Source: Shinella zoogloeoides
Lineage (GTDB): Bacteria; Pseudomonadota; Alphaproteobacteria; Rhizobiales; Rhizobiaceae
DNA: 64,000 bases
Direction: 5' to 3'
Assembly (NCBI RefSeq): GCF_022682305.1
Contig: NZ_CP093528.1
Coordinates: 4,084,501 to 4,148,500 of the forward strand
Numbering within the stretch: the stretch's first letter is position 1; the number at the start of each line of letters is the position of its first letter. Shown here piece by piece: positions 33,544 to 44,390 of the stretch. A program made the translations under genes and the position numbers. The notes under the pieces were generated by a model. That model did no database searches and was not told where the DNA came from. It worked only from the letters and a program-made list of their open reading frames with translations.

Positions 33544-35394
33544 ATGCGGGCAGCCTTCGGGAAAATGGTGTTCACCACGGCGCTGGCCTTGTCGCTGGCG
33601 CTTGCGGCCGGTGCGAAGGCTGAGGGGACCGCGGAGCCGGTCTGGCACGGCGGCCTTTCCACCATCGGCGAATTGAAGCACCCGGATGGTTTTGCGCATT
33701 TCGACTACGTCAATCCCGACGCGCCCAAGGGCGGCGAGCTGAAGCTCTCCGAAACCGGCACCTACGACACGTTCAACCCGATCCTCTCCAAGGGCGAGGC
33801 GGCGTCCGGCGTCTCGTCCCTCGTCTTCGACACGTTGCTGAAATCCGCCGAGGACGAGATCACCACCGCCTACGGCCTGCTGGCCGAGGGCGTTTCCTAT
33901 CCCGACGACATCTCCTCCGCGACCTTCCGTCTTCGGGTCGAGGCGAAATGGGCGGACGGCCAGCCGGTGACGCCCGAGGACGTGATCTTCTCCTTCGAAA
34001 AATCGAAGGAGCACAATCCGCTGCTCGCCAATTACTACAAGCATGTCGTCTCGGCAGAGAAGACCGGCGAGCGCGACGTCACCTTCCGCTTCGACGAGAA
34101 GAACAACCGCGAGCTTCCGAGCATCCTCGGCCAGTTCCAGATCGTGCCGAAGCACTGGTGGGAGGGAACCGACGCCAAGGGCAACAAGCGCGATATCGGC
34201 CGCACGACGCTGGAGCCGGTCATGGGATCCGGCCCCTACAGGATCGCGGCCTTCCAGCCGGGTGGCTCCATCCGCTTCGAGCGGCGCGACGACTATTGGG
34301 GCAAGGACCTCAACGTGAATGTCGGCCAGAACAATTTCGACGCGATCACCTACACGTTCTTCGGCGACCGGAACGTGGAGTTCGAGGCCTTCCGCGCCGC
34401 CAATGTCGATTTCTACCGCGACAACTCGTCCAGCCACTGGGTAACGGCCTATGATTTCCCTGCTGCAAAGGACGGTCGCATCATCCGCGAGGAAATCGCC
34501 AATCCGCTGCGCGCCACCGGCATCATGCAGGCCTTCGTGCCGAACATGCGCCGGGAGAAGTTCAAGGACCAGCGGGTGCGCGAGGCGTTGAACTACGCCT
34601 ACGACTTCGAGAGCCTGAACCGCAATCTCTCCTTTGGCCGGCTCAACCGCATCGACAGCTATTTCTGGGGCACCGAGCTTGCGTCTTCCGGTCTGCCGGA
34701 AGGCCGCGAGAAGGAAATCCTGGAGGAACTGAAGGACAAGGTTCCGCCCGCCGTCTTCACCACGCCCTATGTCAATCCCGTCTCCGGCGACCCGAAGAAG
34801 ACGCGTGAGAACCTTCGCAAGGCCATGACGCTCTTCAAGGAGGCGGGCTATGAGCTGAAGAACCGCAAGCTGGTGAACGTGAAGACCGGCGAGCCTTTCG
34901 CCATCGAGATACTGCTGTCCAACCCCTCGCAGGAGCGCACCGTCCTGCCCTATGTGAAGAGCCTCACCGATATCGGCATCGACGCCCGCATCCGCACGGT
35001 CGACGCCTCGCAATATACCAACCGCGTCCGCAGCTTCGACTACGACATGATCTACGGCATCTGGGCGCAGACGCTCGTGCCAGGCAACGAGCAGGTCGAC
35101 TACTGGGGCTCCTCCTCGGTCGACCAGCAGGGTTCGCGCAACTATGCCGGCATCGCCGATCCCGCCGTCGACGAGCTGATCCGCCGGATCATCTTCGCTC
35201 CCGACCGCGCCGAGCTGGTGGCGACCGTCAAGGCGCTGGATCGCGTTCTTCTCGCCCATCATTACGTGGTGCCGATGTTCTATTCCAAGTCGGTGCAGAC
35301 CGCCTACTGGAACCACCTCGCCCATCCGCAGGAGCTGCCGTATTACGGTCTTGGCTTCCCGGAGGTCTGGTGGTCGAAGAACGCGGCCAAGTGA
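33544..35394 (+). CDS. yejA: Peptide ABC transporter, periplasmic binding protein YejA
   Basis: A 616-residue family 5 extracellular solute-binding protein. The signal peptide is MRAAFGKMVFTTALALSLAL to about AKAEG. The mature part has the SBP_bac_5 pattern: NPDAPKGGELKLSETGTYDTFNPIL, WADGQPVTPEDVIFSFE, VMGSGPYRI and DYWGKDL. AAAGGGAAA precedes the ATG at 33544; the open frame's earlier codons run in from outside. It is the first gene of yejABEF, an importer of peptides such as microcin C. In Sinorhizobium meliloti the yej system affects tolerance to plant NCR peptides. Separated from yejB by 149 bases. Confidence 0.94.
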   Translation: MRAAFGKMVFTTALALSLALAAGAKAEGTAEPVWHGGLSTIGELKHPDGFAHFDYVNPDAPKGGELKLSETGTYDTFNPILSKGEAASGVSSLVFDTLLKSAEDEITTAYGLLAEGVSYPDDISSATFRLRVEAKWADGQPVTPEDVIFSFEKSKEHNPLLANYYKHVVSAEKTGERDVTFRFDEKNNRELPSILGQFQIVPKHWWEGTDAKGNKRDIGRTTLEPVMGSGPYRIAAFQPGGSIRFERRDDYWGKDLNVNVGQNNFDAITYTFFGDRNVEFEAFRAANVDFYRDNSSSHWVTAYDFPAAKDGRIIREEIANPLRATGIMQAFVPNMRREKFKDQRVREALNYAYDFESLNRNLSFGRLNRIDSYFWGTELASSGLPEGREKEILEELKDKVPPAVFTTPYVNPVSGDPKKTRENLRKAMTLFKEAGYELKNRKLVNVKTGEPFAIEILLSNPSQERTVLPYVKSLTDIGIDARIRTVDASQYTNRVRSFDYDMIYGIWAQTLVPGNEQVDYWGSSSVDQQGSRNYAGIADPAVDELIRRIIFAPDRAELVATVKALDRVLLAHHYVVPMFYSKSVQTAYWNHLAHPQELPYYGLGFPEVWWSKNAAK

Positions 35395-35543
35395 ATTGGT
35401 GGAAATGAGCCGGGGCTTGCGCCGCCCGGCGTCCTCGGCTCCATATAGCGGGAACGAATCACCGTCGCGGCAGGCGGCAGAACGGAAGGGTTGGGCTTGA
35501 CCGGCTGGACATCCATGCAAGCTATCAGGGCGGGTGCTCGCTG

Positions 35544-36620
35544 ATGGGCGCCTATATCCTGCGCCGCATCCTGCTGATGATCCCGACGATCTTCGGCATC
35601 ATGGCGATTTCCTTTGCGATCGTGCAGTTCGCGCCGGGCGGTCCGGTCGAGCAGGTCATCGCCGACCTGACGAGCCAGGGCGGCGGCGATCGCCTGTCCG
35701 GCGGCGGCGACATGCTGCAGGAGGTCGGGCAGGACAGCGCCTATCGCGGCGCGCGCGGCCTCGATCCCGAATTCATCGCCAAGCTGGAAAAGCAGTTCGG
35801 CTTCGACAAGCCCCCGCTCGAACGCTTCTTCTCGATGATGTGGGACTATATGCGCTTCGATTTCGGCGAGAGCTTCTTCCGCAACACGGCGGTGCTCGAC
35901 CTCATCGCGCAGAAGATGCCGGTCTCCATCTCGCTCGGCGTCTGGATCCTCCTCTTCTCCTATGCCATCTCCATCCCGCTCGGCATCCACAAGGCAGTCA
36001 AGGATGGCTCGGCCTTCGACGTCTGGACCTCGGGCATCATCATCGTCGGCTATGCGGTGCCGAGCTTCCTTTTCGGCATCCTGCTCATCGTCGTCTTCGC
36101 CGGCGGTTCGTTCCTCGACTGGTTCCCGCTGCGCGGCATCGTCTCCGACAATTTTGACAGCCTCGCCTGGTGGCAGAAGCCGCTCGATTACATGTGGCAC
36201 ATGACGTTGCCGCTGATCACCTTGCTGCTTTCCGCCTTCGCCACGACGACGCTTCTGACGAAGAACTCCTTCATCGACGAGATCAAGAAGCAGTATGTCA
36301 CCACCGCCCGCGCCAAGGGCCTGACCGAGGGCCAGGTGCTCTACGGCCACGTCTTCCGCAATGCCATGCTGATCATCATCGCCGGCTTTCCCGGCGCCTT
36401 CATCTCGGCCTTCTTCACGGGCTCGCTGCTGATCGAATATATCTTCTCGCTCGACGGTCTCGGCCGCCTCGGCTACGATTCCATCGTCCGGCGCGACTAT
36501 CCTATCGTCTTCGCCACGCTCTTCATCTTCTCGCTGATGGGCCTCGTCGTCAGCCTCGTCTCCGACCTCATCTATACCTGGGTCGATCCGCGCATCGATT
36601 TCGAGCGGAGGGACGTCTGA
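35544..36620 (+). CDS. yejB: Peptide ABC transporter permease YejB
   Basis: A 358-residue inner-membrane permease of the DppB type, with the typical N-terminal [20 protein letters not shown] and LAPGGP-like [10 protein letters not shown]. The EAA loop is [20 protein letters not shown]. The last membrane segments ([21 protein letters not shown]) are family-like. The stop TGA shares a base with the yejE ATG (TGATG), which implies translational coupling. The 149 bases between yejA and yejB hold no gene. Confidence 0.95.
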   Translation: MGAYILRRILLMIPTIFGIMAISFAIVQFAPGGPVEQVIADLTSQGGGDRLSGGGDMLQEVGQDSAYRGARGLDPEFIAKLEKQFGFDKPPLERFFSMMWDYMRFDFGESFFRNTAVLDLIAQKMPVSISLGVWILLFSYAISIPLGIHKAVKDGSAFDVWTSGIIIVGYAVPSFLFGILLIVVFAGGSFLDWFPLRGIVSDNFDSLAWWQKPLDYMWHMTLPLITLLLSAFATTTLLTKNSFIDEIKKQYVTTARAKGLTEGQVLYGHVFRNAMLIIIAGFPGAFISAFFTGSLLIEYIFSLDGLGRLGYDSIVRRDYPIVFATLFIFSLMGLVVSLVSDLIYTWVDPRIDFERRDV

Positions 36621-37759
36621 TGAGCACCGTCACGCATACGACCCCCATCGCCCCGCCACGAAAGGGCCTGCTCTCGCCGACCAACAAGCGGCGCTGGGAG
36701 AACTTCAAGGCGAACCGGCGCGGCTACTGGTCGCTCTGGATCTTCCTCGTCATCTTCGTGCTCAGCCTCTTTGCCGAATTCATCGCCAACGACCGGCCGA
36801 TCCTCGCCTCCTACCGGGGCGAATTGCTCTTCCCCGTCGTCATCGATTACCCGGAAGAAAAATTCGGTGGCTTCCTCGCCGAGACGGACTACCGCTCCGA
36901 CTTCATCACCGAGGAGATCGAGGCGAATGGCTGGATGATCTGGCCGCCGATCCGCTATTCCTACAGTTCGACCAATTCCAACATCCCGCATTCCGCGCCG
37001 ACCGCACCGTTCTGGTTGATGTCGAAGGAGGAGCGCTGCGCCGGCTATCCGGCCGGGGCAGACGATCCGAACTGCAATCTCAGCAACCTCAACTGGCTCG
37101 GCACGGACGACCAGGCGCGCGACGTGCTCGCCCGCGTCATCTACGGTTTCCGCATCTCCGTGCTCTTCGGCCTCGCGCTGACGATCTGCTCGGCCGTGGT
37201 CGGCGTTACGGCCGGTGCCGTGCAGGGCTATTTCGGCGGCTGGACGGACCTCCTGATGCAGCGCTTCATCGAGATCTGGTCCTCGATGCCGGTGCTCTAC
37301 ATCCTGCTCATCATCGCCGCGATCCTGCCGCCTGGCTTCTGGATCCTGCTCGGCATCATGCTGCTCTTCTCCTGGGTCGGCTTCGTCGGCGTGGTGCGCG
37401 CCGAGTTCCTGCGCGCGCGCAATTTCGAATATGTCCGGGCCGCGCGGGCGCTGGGCGTCGGCAATGCGACGATCATGTACAGGCATCTCCTGCCGAACGC
37501 GATGGTCGCCACGCTCACCTTCCTGCCCTTCATCCTCTCCGGCTCGATCACCACGCTCACCTCGCTCGACTTCCTCGGCTTCGGCATGCCGCCCGGCTCG
37601 CCCTCGCTCGGCGAGCTGATCGCGCAGGGCAAGGAGAACCTTCAGGCGCCGTGGCTCGGCCTCACTGCCTTCGTCGTCATGTCCGTCATGCTGTCGCTCT
37701 TGATCTTCGTCGGCGAAGCGACGCGCGACGCCTTCGATCCGAGGAAGACCTTCCGGTGA
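36620..37759 (+). CDS. yejE: Peptide ABC transporter permease YejE
   Basis: A 379-residue DppC-type permease partner of YejB. The N-terminal NKRRWENFKANRRGYWSLWI and a large periplasmic loop after the first helix (about 60-150), which contains two cysteines that could pair (ERCAGYPAGADDPNCN), are features of YejE. The EAA loop is EYVRAARALGVGNATIMYRHLLPN. It begins at 36620, immediately after the yejB stop, and overlaps the GTG of yejF by four bases. Confidence 0.95.
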   Translation: MSTVTHTTPIAPPRKGLLSPTNKRRWENFKANRRGYWSLWIFLVIFVLSLFAEFIANDRPILASYRGELLFPVVIDYPEEKFGGFLAETDYRSDFITEEIEANGWMIWPPIRYSYSSTNSNIPHSAPTAPFWLMSKEERCAGYPAGADDPNCNLSNLNWLGTDDQARDVLARVIYGFRISVLFGLALTICSAVVGVTAGAVQGYFGGWTDLLMQRFIEIWSSMPVLYILLIIAAILPPGFWILLGIMLLFSWVGFVGVVRAEFLRARNFEYVRAARALGVGNATIMYRHLLPNAMVATLTFLPFILSGSITTLTSLDFLGFGMPPGSPSLGELIAQGKENLQAPWLGLTAFVVMSVMLSLLIFVGEATRDAFDPRKTFR

Positions 37760-39390
37760 GCGCTCCCGAAACTATCCTTTCCGTCCGCGACCTGTCGGTG
37801 GCCTTCCATCAGGGCGGCAACACCTCGCTCGCCGTCGACCGCGTCTCCTTCGAGATCCATCGCGGCGAGGTCGTCGCCCTCGTCGGCGAATCCGGCTCCG
37901 GCAAGTCGGTAACGGCGAACTCGATCCTGAAGCTGCTGCCCTATCCCGCCGCAAGCCATCCCTCCGGCGAGATCCTCTTCAAGGGCAAGGACCTCCTGAA
38001 GGCCTCGGATGCGGCGCTGCGCGAGGTGCGCGGCAACGACATCACCATGATCTTCCAGGAGCCGATGACCTCGCTCAATCCGCTGCATTCCATCGAGCGG
38101 CAGATCGGCGAGATCCTGAAGCTGCACCAGGGCATCGAGGGCGCGGCGGCCCGTATCCGCATTCTGGAACTTCTCAACCAGGTCGGTATCCGCGAGCCGG
38201 AAAAGCGCCTTGCCGCCTATCCGCACGAGTTGTCCGGCGGCCAGCGCCAGCGCGTCATGATCGCCATGGCGCTCGCCAACCGCCCGGAACTCCTGATCGC
38301 CGACGAGCCGACCACCGCGCTCGACGTCACCGTGCAGGCGCAGATCCTCGAACTCCTGAAAAACCTCAAGGAAGAGCACGGCATGTCCATGCTCTTCATC
38401 ACCCACGACCTCGGCATCGTGCGAAAATTCGCCGACCGCGTCTGCGTGATGACGAAGGGGAAGATCGTCGAGACCGGCCCGGTCGAAGAAATCTTCTCCA
38501 ATCCGCAGCACGCCTATACACGCCACCTGCTCGCCTCCGAGCCGAGGGGTGAGCCGCGCCCTGCCGACGACAGCCAGCCCGTCGTCGTGGAGGCGGAGGA
38601 CGTGAAAGTCTGGTTCCCGATCAAGGCCGGCTTCATGCGCCGCGTCGTCGATCATGTGAAGGCCGTGGACGGCATCGACCTGAAACTGCGCGCCGGCCAC
38701 ACGCTCGGCGTCGTCGGCGAATCCGGCTCCGGCAAGACGACGCTCGGCCTCGCGCTGACGCGCCTCATCTCGTCCAAGGGCCGCATCGCCTTCGTCGGTC
38801 AGGATATCGCCGGCCGCACCTTCGCCGAGATGCGGCCGCTGCGCCGGCGCATGCAGATCGTCTTCCAGGATCCCTTCGGCTCGCTCTCGCCGCGCATGTC
38901 GGTCGCCGATATCGTCGCGGAGGGGCTGAAGGTCCACGAACCGTCGCTCTCCGAGGCCGAGCGCGACCGCCGTGTCGCCGCCGCGCTTGAGGAAACCGGC
39001 CTCGATCCTTCGACCCGCTGGCGCTACCCGCACGAATTCTCCGGCGGCCAGCGCCAGCGCGTCGCCATTGCCCGCGCCATGGTGCTGAAGCCCGAATTCG
39101 TCATGCTGGACGAGCCGACCTCGGCGCTCGACATGAGCGTGCAGGCGCAGGTGGTCGAGCTGCTGCGCGACCTGCAGGCCAGGCACAATCTCGCCTATCT
39201 CTTCATCAGCCACGACCTTAAGGTCGTGCGGGCGCTCGCCAACGACATCATCGTCATGCGCGGCGGGCGCGTGGTGGAAAAGGGCAGGGCGAAGGATATC
39301 ATCGAGCGGCCGGGCGAGGCCTATACCAAGGCCCTCATGGCCGCCGCCTTCAACCTCGAAGCCGTGCGCAGCGAGACCATCAGCCAATAG
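37756..39390 (+). CDS. yejF: Peptide ABC transporter, double ATPase YejF
   Basis: A 544-residue fusion of two ABC ATPase domains (about 5-260 and 280-540). Both have Walker A GESGSGK followed by S or T, signatures LSGGQRQR and FSGGQRQR, and Walker [13 protein letters not shown] and [12 protein letters not shown]. It energises YejB and YejE. The GTG at 37756 overlaps the yejE stop, and the N-terminus ([17 protein letters not shown]) starts directly in the ATPase fold. Confidence 0.95.
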   Translation: MSAPETILSVRDLSVAFHQGGNTSLAVDRVSFEIHRGEVVALVGESGSGKSVTANSILKLLPYPAASHPSGEILFKGKDLLKASDAALREVRGNDITMIFQEPMTSLNPLHSIERQIGEILKLHQGIEGAAARIRILELLNQVGIREPEKRLAAYPHELSGGQRQRVMIAMALANRPELLIADEPTTALDVTVQAQILELLKNLKEEHGMSMLFITHDLGIVRKFADRVCVMTKGKIVETGPVEEIFSNPQHAYTRHLLASEPRGEPRPADDSQPVVVEAEDVKVWFPIKAGFMRRVVDHVKAVDGIDLKLRAGHTLGVVGESGSGKTTLGLALTRLISSKGRIAFVGQDIAGRTFAEMRPLRRRMQIVFQDPFGSLSPRMSVADIVAEGLKVHEPSLSEAERDRRVAAALEETGLDPSTRWRYPHEFSGGQRQRVAIARAMVLKPEFVMLDEPTSALDMSVQAQVVELLRDLQARHNLAYLFISHDLKVVRALANDIIVMRGGRVVEKGRAKDIIERPGEAYTKALMAAAFNLEAVRSETISQ

Positions 39391-39401
39391 CAGGAACCAG
39401 C

Positions 39402-40361
39402 ATGTCGACGAAAAGCCCCGTCATCATCGATCTGAAATTCGATCAGGAGCAGGTCGCCGCCGCGCTCAAGGGTGCTTTCCCCGATCGCGAGGTGATCAAC
39501 CTGCTGCACCCGGCAAACCGCAACCGCGACCTCTCGGGCATCGACTACGCCGTCGTCTGGAAGCCGGGTGCCGACCTCTTCTCCCGGGCGAAGGACCTCA
39601 AGGTCGTCTTCTCGGGTGGCGCGGGCGTCGATCATGTCCTTACGCTGCCCGGCCTGCCGGACGTGCCGCTGGTGCGCTTCGTCGACGAGACGCTGACGAC
39701 GCGCATGAGCGAATGGGTGGTCATGCAGTGCCTCCTGCACCTTCGCCAGCACGGGGCCTATGAGGCGCAGCGCCAGAAGCGCATCTGGCGTGAACTCAAC
39801 CAACCGGAGGCGAAGGAGATCACCGTCGGCATCATGGGCTTCGGCGTGCTCGGGCAGGATTCGGCGCGCAAGCTGAAGACGCTCGGCTTCAACGTCATCG
39901 GCTGGTCGAAGAGCGGCCGCAAGGTCGAGGGCTTCGAGACCTATGACGAAAAGGGTCTCGACGCCTTCCTCGGCAGGACGGATTTCCTCGTCGGCCTGCT
40001 GCCGCTGACACCAGATACACGGAACATCTACAATACCGGCCTCTTCACCCGCCTCAGCCGCAAGGGTCCCTTCGGCGCGCCGGTCTTCATCAATGCCGGC
40101 CGCGGCGGCAGCCAGGTCGAGGCGGATATCGTCGCCTCCGTCAACGACGGCACGCTGCACGGGGCCTCGCTCGACGTGTTCCAGCAGGAGCCGCTGCCGC
40201 TTGAAAGCCCCTTCTGGTCGATGGATAAGGTCCTCATGACCCCGCATGCCTCCGCCGCCTCCGACGTTGCCGCCCTCTTCCGCCATGTCGCCCAGCAGAT
40301 CGGGCGGCTGGAAAGCGGCAAGCCGCTGGAATATCTGGTGGATCGTGGCGCGGGCTACTGA
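39402..40361 (+). CDS. ghrA: Glyoxylate/hydroxypyruvate reductase A
   Basis: A 319-residue D-2-hydroxyacid dehydrogenase of the GhrA type. It reduces glyoxylate and hydroxypyruvate with NADPH. The nucleotide loop is GIMGFGVLGQDSARKL; catalytic residues are Arg in FINAGRGGSQVEAD, Glu in VFQQEPLPLESPFW and His in LMTPHASAA. It follows yejF by 11 bases and precedes ybaK by three, so it probably shares the transcript. AGGAA precedes the ATG. Confidence 0.93.
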   Translation: MSTKSPVIIDLKFDQEQVAAALKGAFPDREVINLLHPANRNRDLSGIDYAVVWKPGADLFSRAKDLKVVFSGGAGVDHVLTLPGLPDVPLVRFVDETLTTRMSEWVVMQCLLHLRQHGAYEAQRQKRIWRELNQPEAKEITVGIMGFGVLGQDSARKLKTLGFNVIGWSKSGRKVEGFETYDEKGLDAFLGRTDFLVGLLPLTPDTRNIYNTGLFTRLSRKGPFGAPVFINAGRGGSQVEADIVASVNDGTLHGASLDVFQQEPLPLESPFWSMDKVLMTPHASAASDVAALFRHVAQQIGRLESGKPLEYLVDRGAGY

Positions 40362-40364
40362 GCC

Positions 40365-40838
40365 ATGTCGAAGACCACCCGCGCGACACAGGCCCTGACG
40401 AAAGCCGGCGTCGTCTTCACCGTCCACACCTACGACTACGATCCGGGTGCCGACCGTGTCGGCATCCAGGCTGCCGAGGCGCTGGGGGAGGATCCCGCGC
40501 GCGTCCTCAAGACGCTGATGGCGGAGGTGGACGGCAAGCCGGTCTGCGTCATCGTGCCCTCGGATCGCGAGGTCAGCATGAAGAGGCTGGCAAGCGCCTT
40601 CAAGGGCAAGTCCGCCAACATGATGAAGCCGGCCGATGCCGAGCGGCTGACCGGCTTCGTTGTCGGCGGCATCAGCCCCTTCGGCCAGAAGAAGCAGGTG
40701 CCGACCGCCATCGAGGAGGCGGCGCTGGCGCACGAGGCCGTCTACATGAACGGCGGCCAGCGTGGCCTTCAGGTGCGCCTTGCCCCGCGCGATGTGGTGA
40801 CGGCGCTGAAGGCGATAACCGCGTCCGTCATCGCCTGA
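40365..40838 (+). CDS. ybaK: Cys-tRNA(Pro) deacylase YbaK
   Basis: A 157-residue trans-editing enzyme that hydrolyses Cys mischarged on tRNA(Pro). Seen are TRATQALTKAGVVFTVHTYD, RVLKTLMAEVDGK with the conserved lysine, SMKRLASAFKGKSANMM and VGGISPFGQKKQVP, all family traits. It is only three bases after ghrA. Length is normal. Confidence 0.94.
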   Translation: MSKTTRATQALTKAGVVFTVHTYDYDPGADRVGIQAAEALGEDPARVLKTLMAEVDGKPVCVIVPSDREVSMKRLASAFKGKSANMMKPADAERLTGFVVGGISPFGQKKQVPTAIEEAALAHEAVYMNGGQRGLQVRLAPRDVVTALKAITASVIA

Positions 40839-40899
40839 TCTTCTCATTGCCGCTTCGGCGCACTACGTTTCCCGCATCGATTCCAGAAAGCAGGCTGCC

Positions 40900-42138
40900 A
40901 TGACCAATCCCTCCATCGATCCGCAAAAGCTCGAAAAACTCGCCGAAGTCGCCGTGCGCGTCGGCCTCCAGCTCCGCAAGGGGCAGGACCTCGTGATGAC
41001 CGCGCCGATCGCCGCGCTGCCGCTCGTCCGCCTCATCACCAAGCACGCCTATATGGCCGGCGCGGGCCTCGTCAGCACCTTCTATGCCGATGAGGAGGCG
41101 ACGCTCGCCCGCTACCGCCATGCCCCGGACGAAAGCTTCGACCGCGCGACGGACTGGCTCTACGAGGGTATGGCCAAGGCTTACGCCAACGGCGCGGCGC
41201 GCCTTGCGATTGCCGGCGACAACCCGATGCTGCTTTCGGCCGAGGACCCGGCCAAGGTCGCTCGCGCCAACAAGGCCAATTCGACCGCCTACAAGCCGGC
41301 GCTGGAGAAGATCGCCAATTTCGACATCAACTGGAATATCGTCTCCTACCCGAACCCGTCCTGGGCCAGGCAGGTCTTCCCGAACGATCCTGAGAACGTT
41401 GCTGTCGAAAAGCTCGCCAATGCCATCTTCGCCGCCTCGCGCGTCGATGTCGCCGATCCGGTCGCCGCCTGGGCGGAGCACAATGCCAACCTTGCCAAGC
41501 GCTCGGCCTGGCTGAACGGCCAGCGTTTCTCGGCCCTGCATTTCAAGGGACCGGGTACGGACCTGACGGTCGGCCTCGCCGACGGGCACGAATGGCACGG
41601 CGGCGCCTCCACGGCGAAGAACGGCATCACCTGCAACCCGAACATCCCGACGGAAGAGGTCTTCACGACGCCCCATGCGCTGCGGGTGGAAGGCCATGTC
41701 TCCTCCACCAAGCCGCTCTCCCACCAGGGCACGCTGATCGACGATATCCAGGTCCGCTTCGAGGGTGGCCGCATCGTCGAGGCGAAAGCGTCGAAGGGCG
41801 AGGCGGTGCTGAACAAGGTGCTGGACACGGACGAGGGCGCGCGCCGGCTCGGCGAAGTGGCGCTGGTCCCGCATTCCTCGCCGATCTCGGCGAGCGGCAT
41901 CCTCTTCTACAACACGCTGTTCGATGAGAATGCCTCCTGCCACATCGCGCTCGGCCAGTGCTATTCCAAGTGCTTCCTCGACGGCGCGGGCCTTTCGCCG
42001 GATGAGATTCGCGCGCAGGGCGGCAATGAAAGCCTCATCCATATCGACTGGATGATCGGCTCCGACAAGGTGGATATCGACGGCATCCGCGCGGACGGAA
42101 GCCGCGCCCCGGTCATGCGCGCCGGCGAGTGGGCCTGA
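40900..42138 (+). CDS. Aminopeptidase, M29 family (thermophilic aminopeptidase type)
   Basis: A 412-residue metallo-aminopeptidase of the M29 family (AmpS/PepS/aminopeptidase T). Candidate metal ligands are in PTEEVFTTPHALRVEGHV, the VLDTDEGARRLGEVALVPHSSPIS region, NASCHIALGQCY and HIDWMIGS. It probably removes N-terminal residues from peptides in the cytoplasm. A short gap of 61 bases follows ybaK. The peptide importer Yej lies nearby, so imported peptides could be its substrates (inference). Confidence 0.93.
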   Translation: MTNPSIDPQKLEKLAEVAVRVGLQLRKGQDLVMTAPIAALPLVRLITKHAYMAGAGLVSTFYADEEATLARYRHAPDESFDRATDWLYEGMAKAYANGAARLAIAGDNPMLLSAEDPAKVARANKANSTAYKPALEKIANFDINWNIVSYPNPSWARQVFPNDPENVAVEKLANAIFAASRVDVADPVAAWAEHNANLAKRSAWLNGQRFSALHFKGPGTDLTVGLADGHEWHGGASTAKNGITCNPNIPTEEVFTTPHALRVEGHVSSTKPLSHQGTLIDDIQVRFEGGRIVEAKASKGEAVLNKVLDTDEGARRLGEVALVPHSSPISASGILFYNTLFDENASCHIALGQCYSKCFLDGAGLSPDEIRAQGGNESLIHIDWMIGSDKVDIDGIRADGSRAPVMRAGEWA

Positions 42139-42144
42139 ACCCCG

Positions 42145-42735
42145 TCAAATCCGGTCGATGAGCTTTTCGACCCTGGCGAGGTGCGCCTTGCGCCTCGCCG
42201 CATCGATGCGGTCCATGTCGTGGAGCGTGACCATCCGGAAATCCAGCCCCTTGGCGCAGAAGGCGGCGATGCCGCGCTTCAAGAGGCGTTTTACCGGATT
42301 GCCCATGTAGAGGTTGACCACCCACCAGGGCGATCCCGTCGTGGTGAAGGCCCAGAAGAGGTGGATATTGCCGAGCCGCGGCTGGATGCGTCCGCCGTCC
42401 GGATCGTTCTCGAAGGCGACGCCCGGTGCGAAGACCCGGTCGAAGAAGCCCTTCAGGATGGCCGGGAAATTGAACCACCATTGCGGAAACACCAGCACCA
42501 GCCCGTCCGCCTGTTTCAGCCGGGAGACATAGGGTTCCGCCTCGGATGGATCGTAGGCCGGCTCGAAATAGCGCGCGCGCTCGCAATGGCTGAGCCGTGG
42601 GTCGAAGCCTTCGCGGTAGAGGTCGAGCAGGTCGACCGTATGGCCGTTCGCCGTCAGCTTCCGGCGCACCGTCTCGGCGACGCTTGCGGCAAAGCTTTCC
42701 TCCAGCGGGTGGGCGAGCACGACAAGGATGCGCAT
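42145..42735 (-). CDS. NAD(P)H-dependent oxidoreductase (flavodoxin-like quinone reductase)
   Basis: A 196-residue FMN or FAD-binding flavodoxin-fold enzyme of the KefF/MdaB/NQO1 group. The N-terminal VVLAHPLEESFAASVAETV is the pyrophosphate region; LVFPQWWFNFPAILKGFFDRVFAPG and ITTG-like FTTTGSPWWVVN are signature segments. It reduces quinones or similar electron acceptors. It starts seven bases after the end of xseA and probably shares its transcript. It converges on the aminopeptidase gene. Confidence 0.91.
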   Translation of the reverse strand: MRILVVLAHPLEESFAASVAETVRRKLTANGHTVDLLDLYREGFDPRLSHCERARYFEPAYDPSEAEPYVSRLKQADGLVLVFPQWWFNFPAILKGFFDRVFAPGVAFENDPDGGRIQPRLGNIHLFWAFTTTGSPWWVVNLYMGNPVKRLLKRGIAAFCAKGLDFRMVTLHDMDRIDAARRKAHLARVEKLIDRI

Positions 42736-42742
42736 GGCGGCC

Positions 42743-44323
42743 TCAGAACAGCGAACCCTGGCGCGACGCGGGCTTTACCGCCTCCGCCTTCGCCGGCTTC
42801 TTCCTCGGCGCGCCGCCGCCCGATCCGGTAACGGCATCCACCGCGCCGTCGGCGAATTCGATGGCGATGGCGCGGCCGGGGCCGAGTTCCGCCGCGCCCT
42901 TGACCGGCGCGCCATCCTCGTCGCGCACCAGCGCATAGCCGCGCTTCAGCACGTTGCGGTAGGAGAGCGACTGCAACACGCGGTCCTGTGCCAGAAGCAG
43001 GGCGCGCCGCCGGGAAAGATCGCCGGAAAGCGCGCTTTCGGCCCTGAGCGCAAGGCCGCTCAGCCGGTCGCGGGCGCGTTCCGTCTGTGTCTTGATCCGG
43101 GCGGGTGTGGCGCGCAGCGATACGTCGAAAGCCGAAAGCCGGGCGCGAAAATGATCGAGCCGGCGTTCGACGATACGCTCGGCCCTGAGCAGCCGGTCGG
43201 CGACGCGCTGGCGGCGCTCGGCGATGCGGGTGATGAGCATGTCGGGCCGCAGATGCGCCGCCGTCCGCTCGAAGGCGCGGCGCTTGTTCGCCGTGTTCAT
43301 CTGGAGGCCGCGCCCGAGACCGGCCGATGCCTCGTCGAAGCGGCGGCGCGGCAGGGCGAGAAGCTGGTCGAGCGAGGGGAGCGCCCGGGCGAGCGCGCGC
43401 ACGCCCTGCCGGCGGTTGTCCATCTGGCGGGCCGTCGCCCCGCGCAGCCGCGCGGCGAGCGAGGCGATCTCCGCATCGAGATCGGCCTTCACCGGAACGG
43501 CCATTTCGGCCGCGCCCGTCGGCGTCGGCGCGCGGCGGTCGGCGGCGTGATCGATCAGCGTCCAGTCCGTCTCGTGGCCCACGGCGGAGATCAGCGGGAT
43601 GTGCGAGGCGGCGGCGGCGCGCACCACGATCTCGTCGTTGAAGCTCCAGAGGTCCTCGAGGCTGCCACCGCCGCGCGCGACGATCAGCACGTCCGGCCGC
43701 GGGATCGGCCCGAGCGGGTCCAGCGTGTTGAAGCCCTCGATGGCCGCCGCGACCTCCTGGCCGGACCCCTCGCCCTGCACCTTCACGGGCCAGACGACGA
43801 CATGGACCGGGAAACGGTCGGCGATGCGGTGGAGGATATCGCGGATGACCGCGCCGGTCGGCGAGGTGACGACGCCGATCACCCTCGGCAGGAAGGGCAG
43901 CGGCTTCTTGCGGTCCGCATCGAACAGTCCCTCGGCGGCAAGCTTGCGGCGGCGCTCTTCCAGCAGCGCCATCAAAGCGCCCGCGCCGGCCGGCTCCAGC
44001 GTCTCGATGACGATCTGGTATTTCGAGGAACCGGGGAAGGTGGTGATCTTGCCCGTGGCGATCACCTCCATGCCTTCTTCCGGCTTGAAGCGCAGGCGCG
44101 AGAAGCTGCCCTTCCAGATCACCGCGTCGATGCGGGCCTTGTCGTCCTTCAGCGAGAAATAGGCATGTCCCGAGGAATGCGGGCCGCGATAGCCGGAAAT
44201 CTCGCCGCGCACCCGCACCTGGTCGAACGCCTGCTCGACGGTGCGCTTGATGGAGCCGGACAGCTCCGACACCGAATATTCGGCAAGGTTCGACGGCGAA
44301 TCGTTTTCGGAAAAGAAGCTCAT
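42743..44323 (-). CDS. xseA: Exodeoxyribonuclease VII large subunit
   Basis: A 526-residue XseA with an N-terminal OB-fold domain ([33 protein letters not shown]...), a nuclease domain with [37 protein letters not shown] and [28 protein letters not shown], and a long helical coiled-coil region from about 290 to 470. The last 100 residues, ending RQGSLF, are longer than in E. coli and rich in alanine and glycine. It degrades single-stranded DNA together with XseB, which is not in the window. Confidence 0.96.
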   Translation of the reverse strand: MSFFSENDSPSNLAEYSVSELSGSIKRTVEQAFDQVRVRGEISGYRGPHSSGHAYFSLKDDKARIDAVIWKGSFSRLRFKPEEGMEVIATGKITTFPGSSKYQIVIETLEPAGAGALMALLEERRRKLAAEGLFDADRKKPLPFLPRVIGVVTSPTGAVIRDILHRIADRFPVHVVVWPVKVQGEGSGQEVAAAIEGFNTLDPLGPIPRPDVLIVARGGGSLEDLWSFNDEIVVRAAAASHIPLISAVGHETDWTLIDHAADRRAPTPTGAAEMAVPVKADLDAEIASLAARLRGATARQMDNRRQGVRALARALPSLDQLLALPRRRFDEASAGLGRGLQMNTANKRRAFERTAAHLRPDMLITRIAERRQRVADRLLRAERIVERRLDHFRARLSAFDVSLRATPARIKTQTERARDRLSGLALRAESALSGDLSRRRALLLAQDRVLQSLSYRNVLKRGYALVRDEDGAPVKGAAELGPGRAIAIEFADGAVDAVTGSGGGAPRKKPAKAEAVKPASRQGSLF

Positions 44324-44390
44324 GGGGCAAGTGTAGTGCGTTTCGCCCGCGATGACAGGGCGGCGCGCGCGGCATCCCCAGCCTGCGCGC

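Noticed and set aside
35497..35525. TTGACC-17-AGCTAT as an internal promoter before yejB
   Set aside because: The -10 match is weak and leaves only 18 bases to the start codon; read-through from yejA is simpler.
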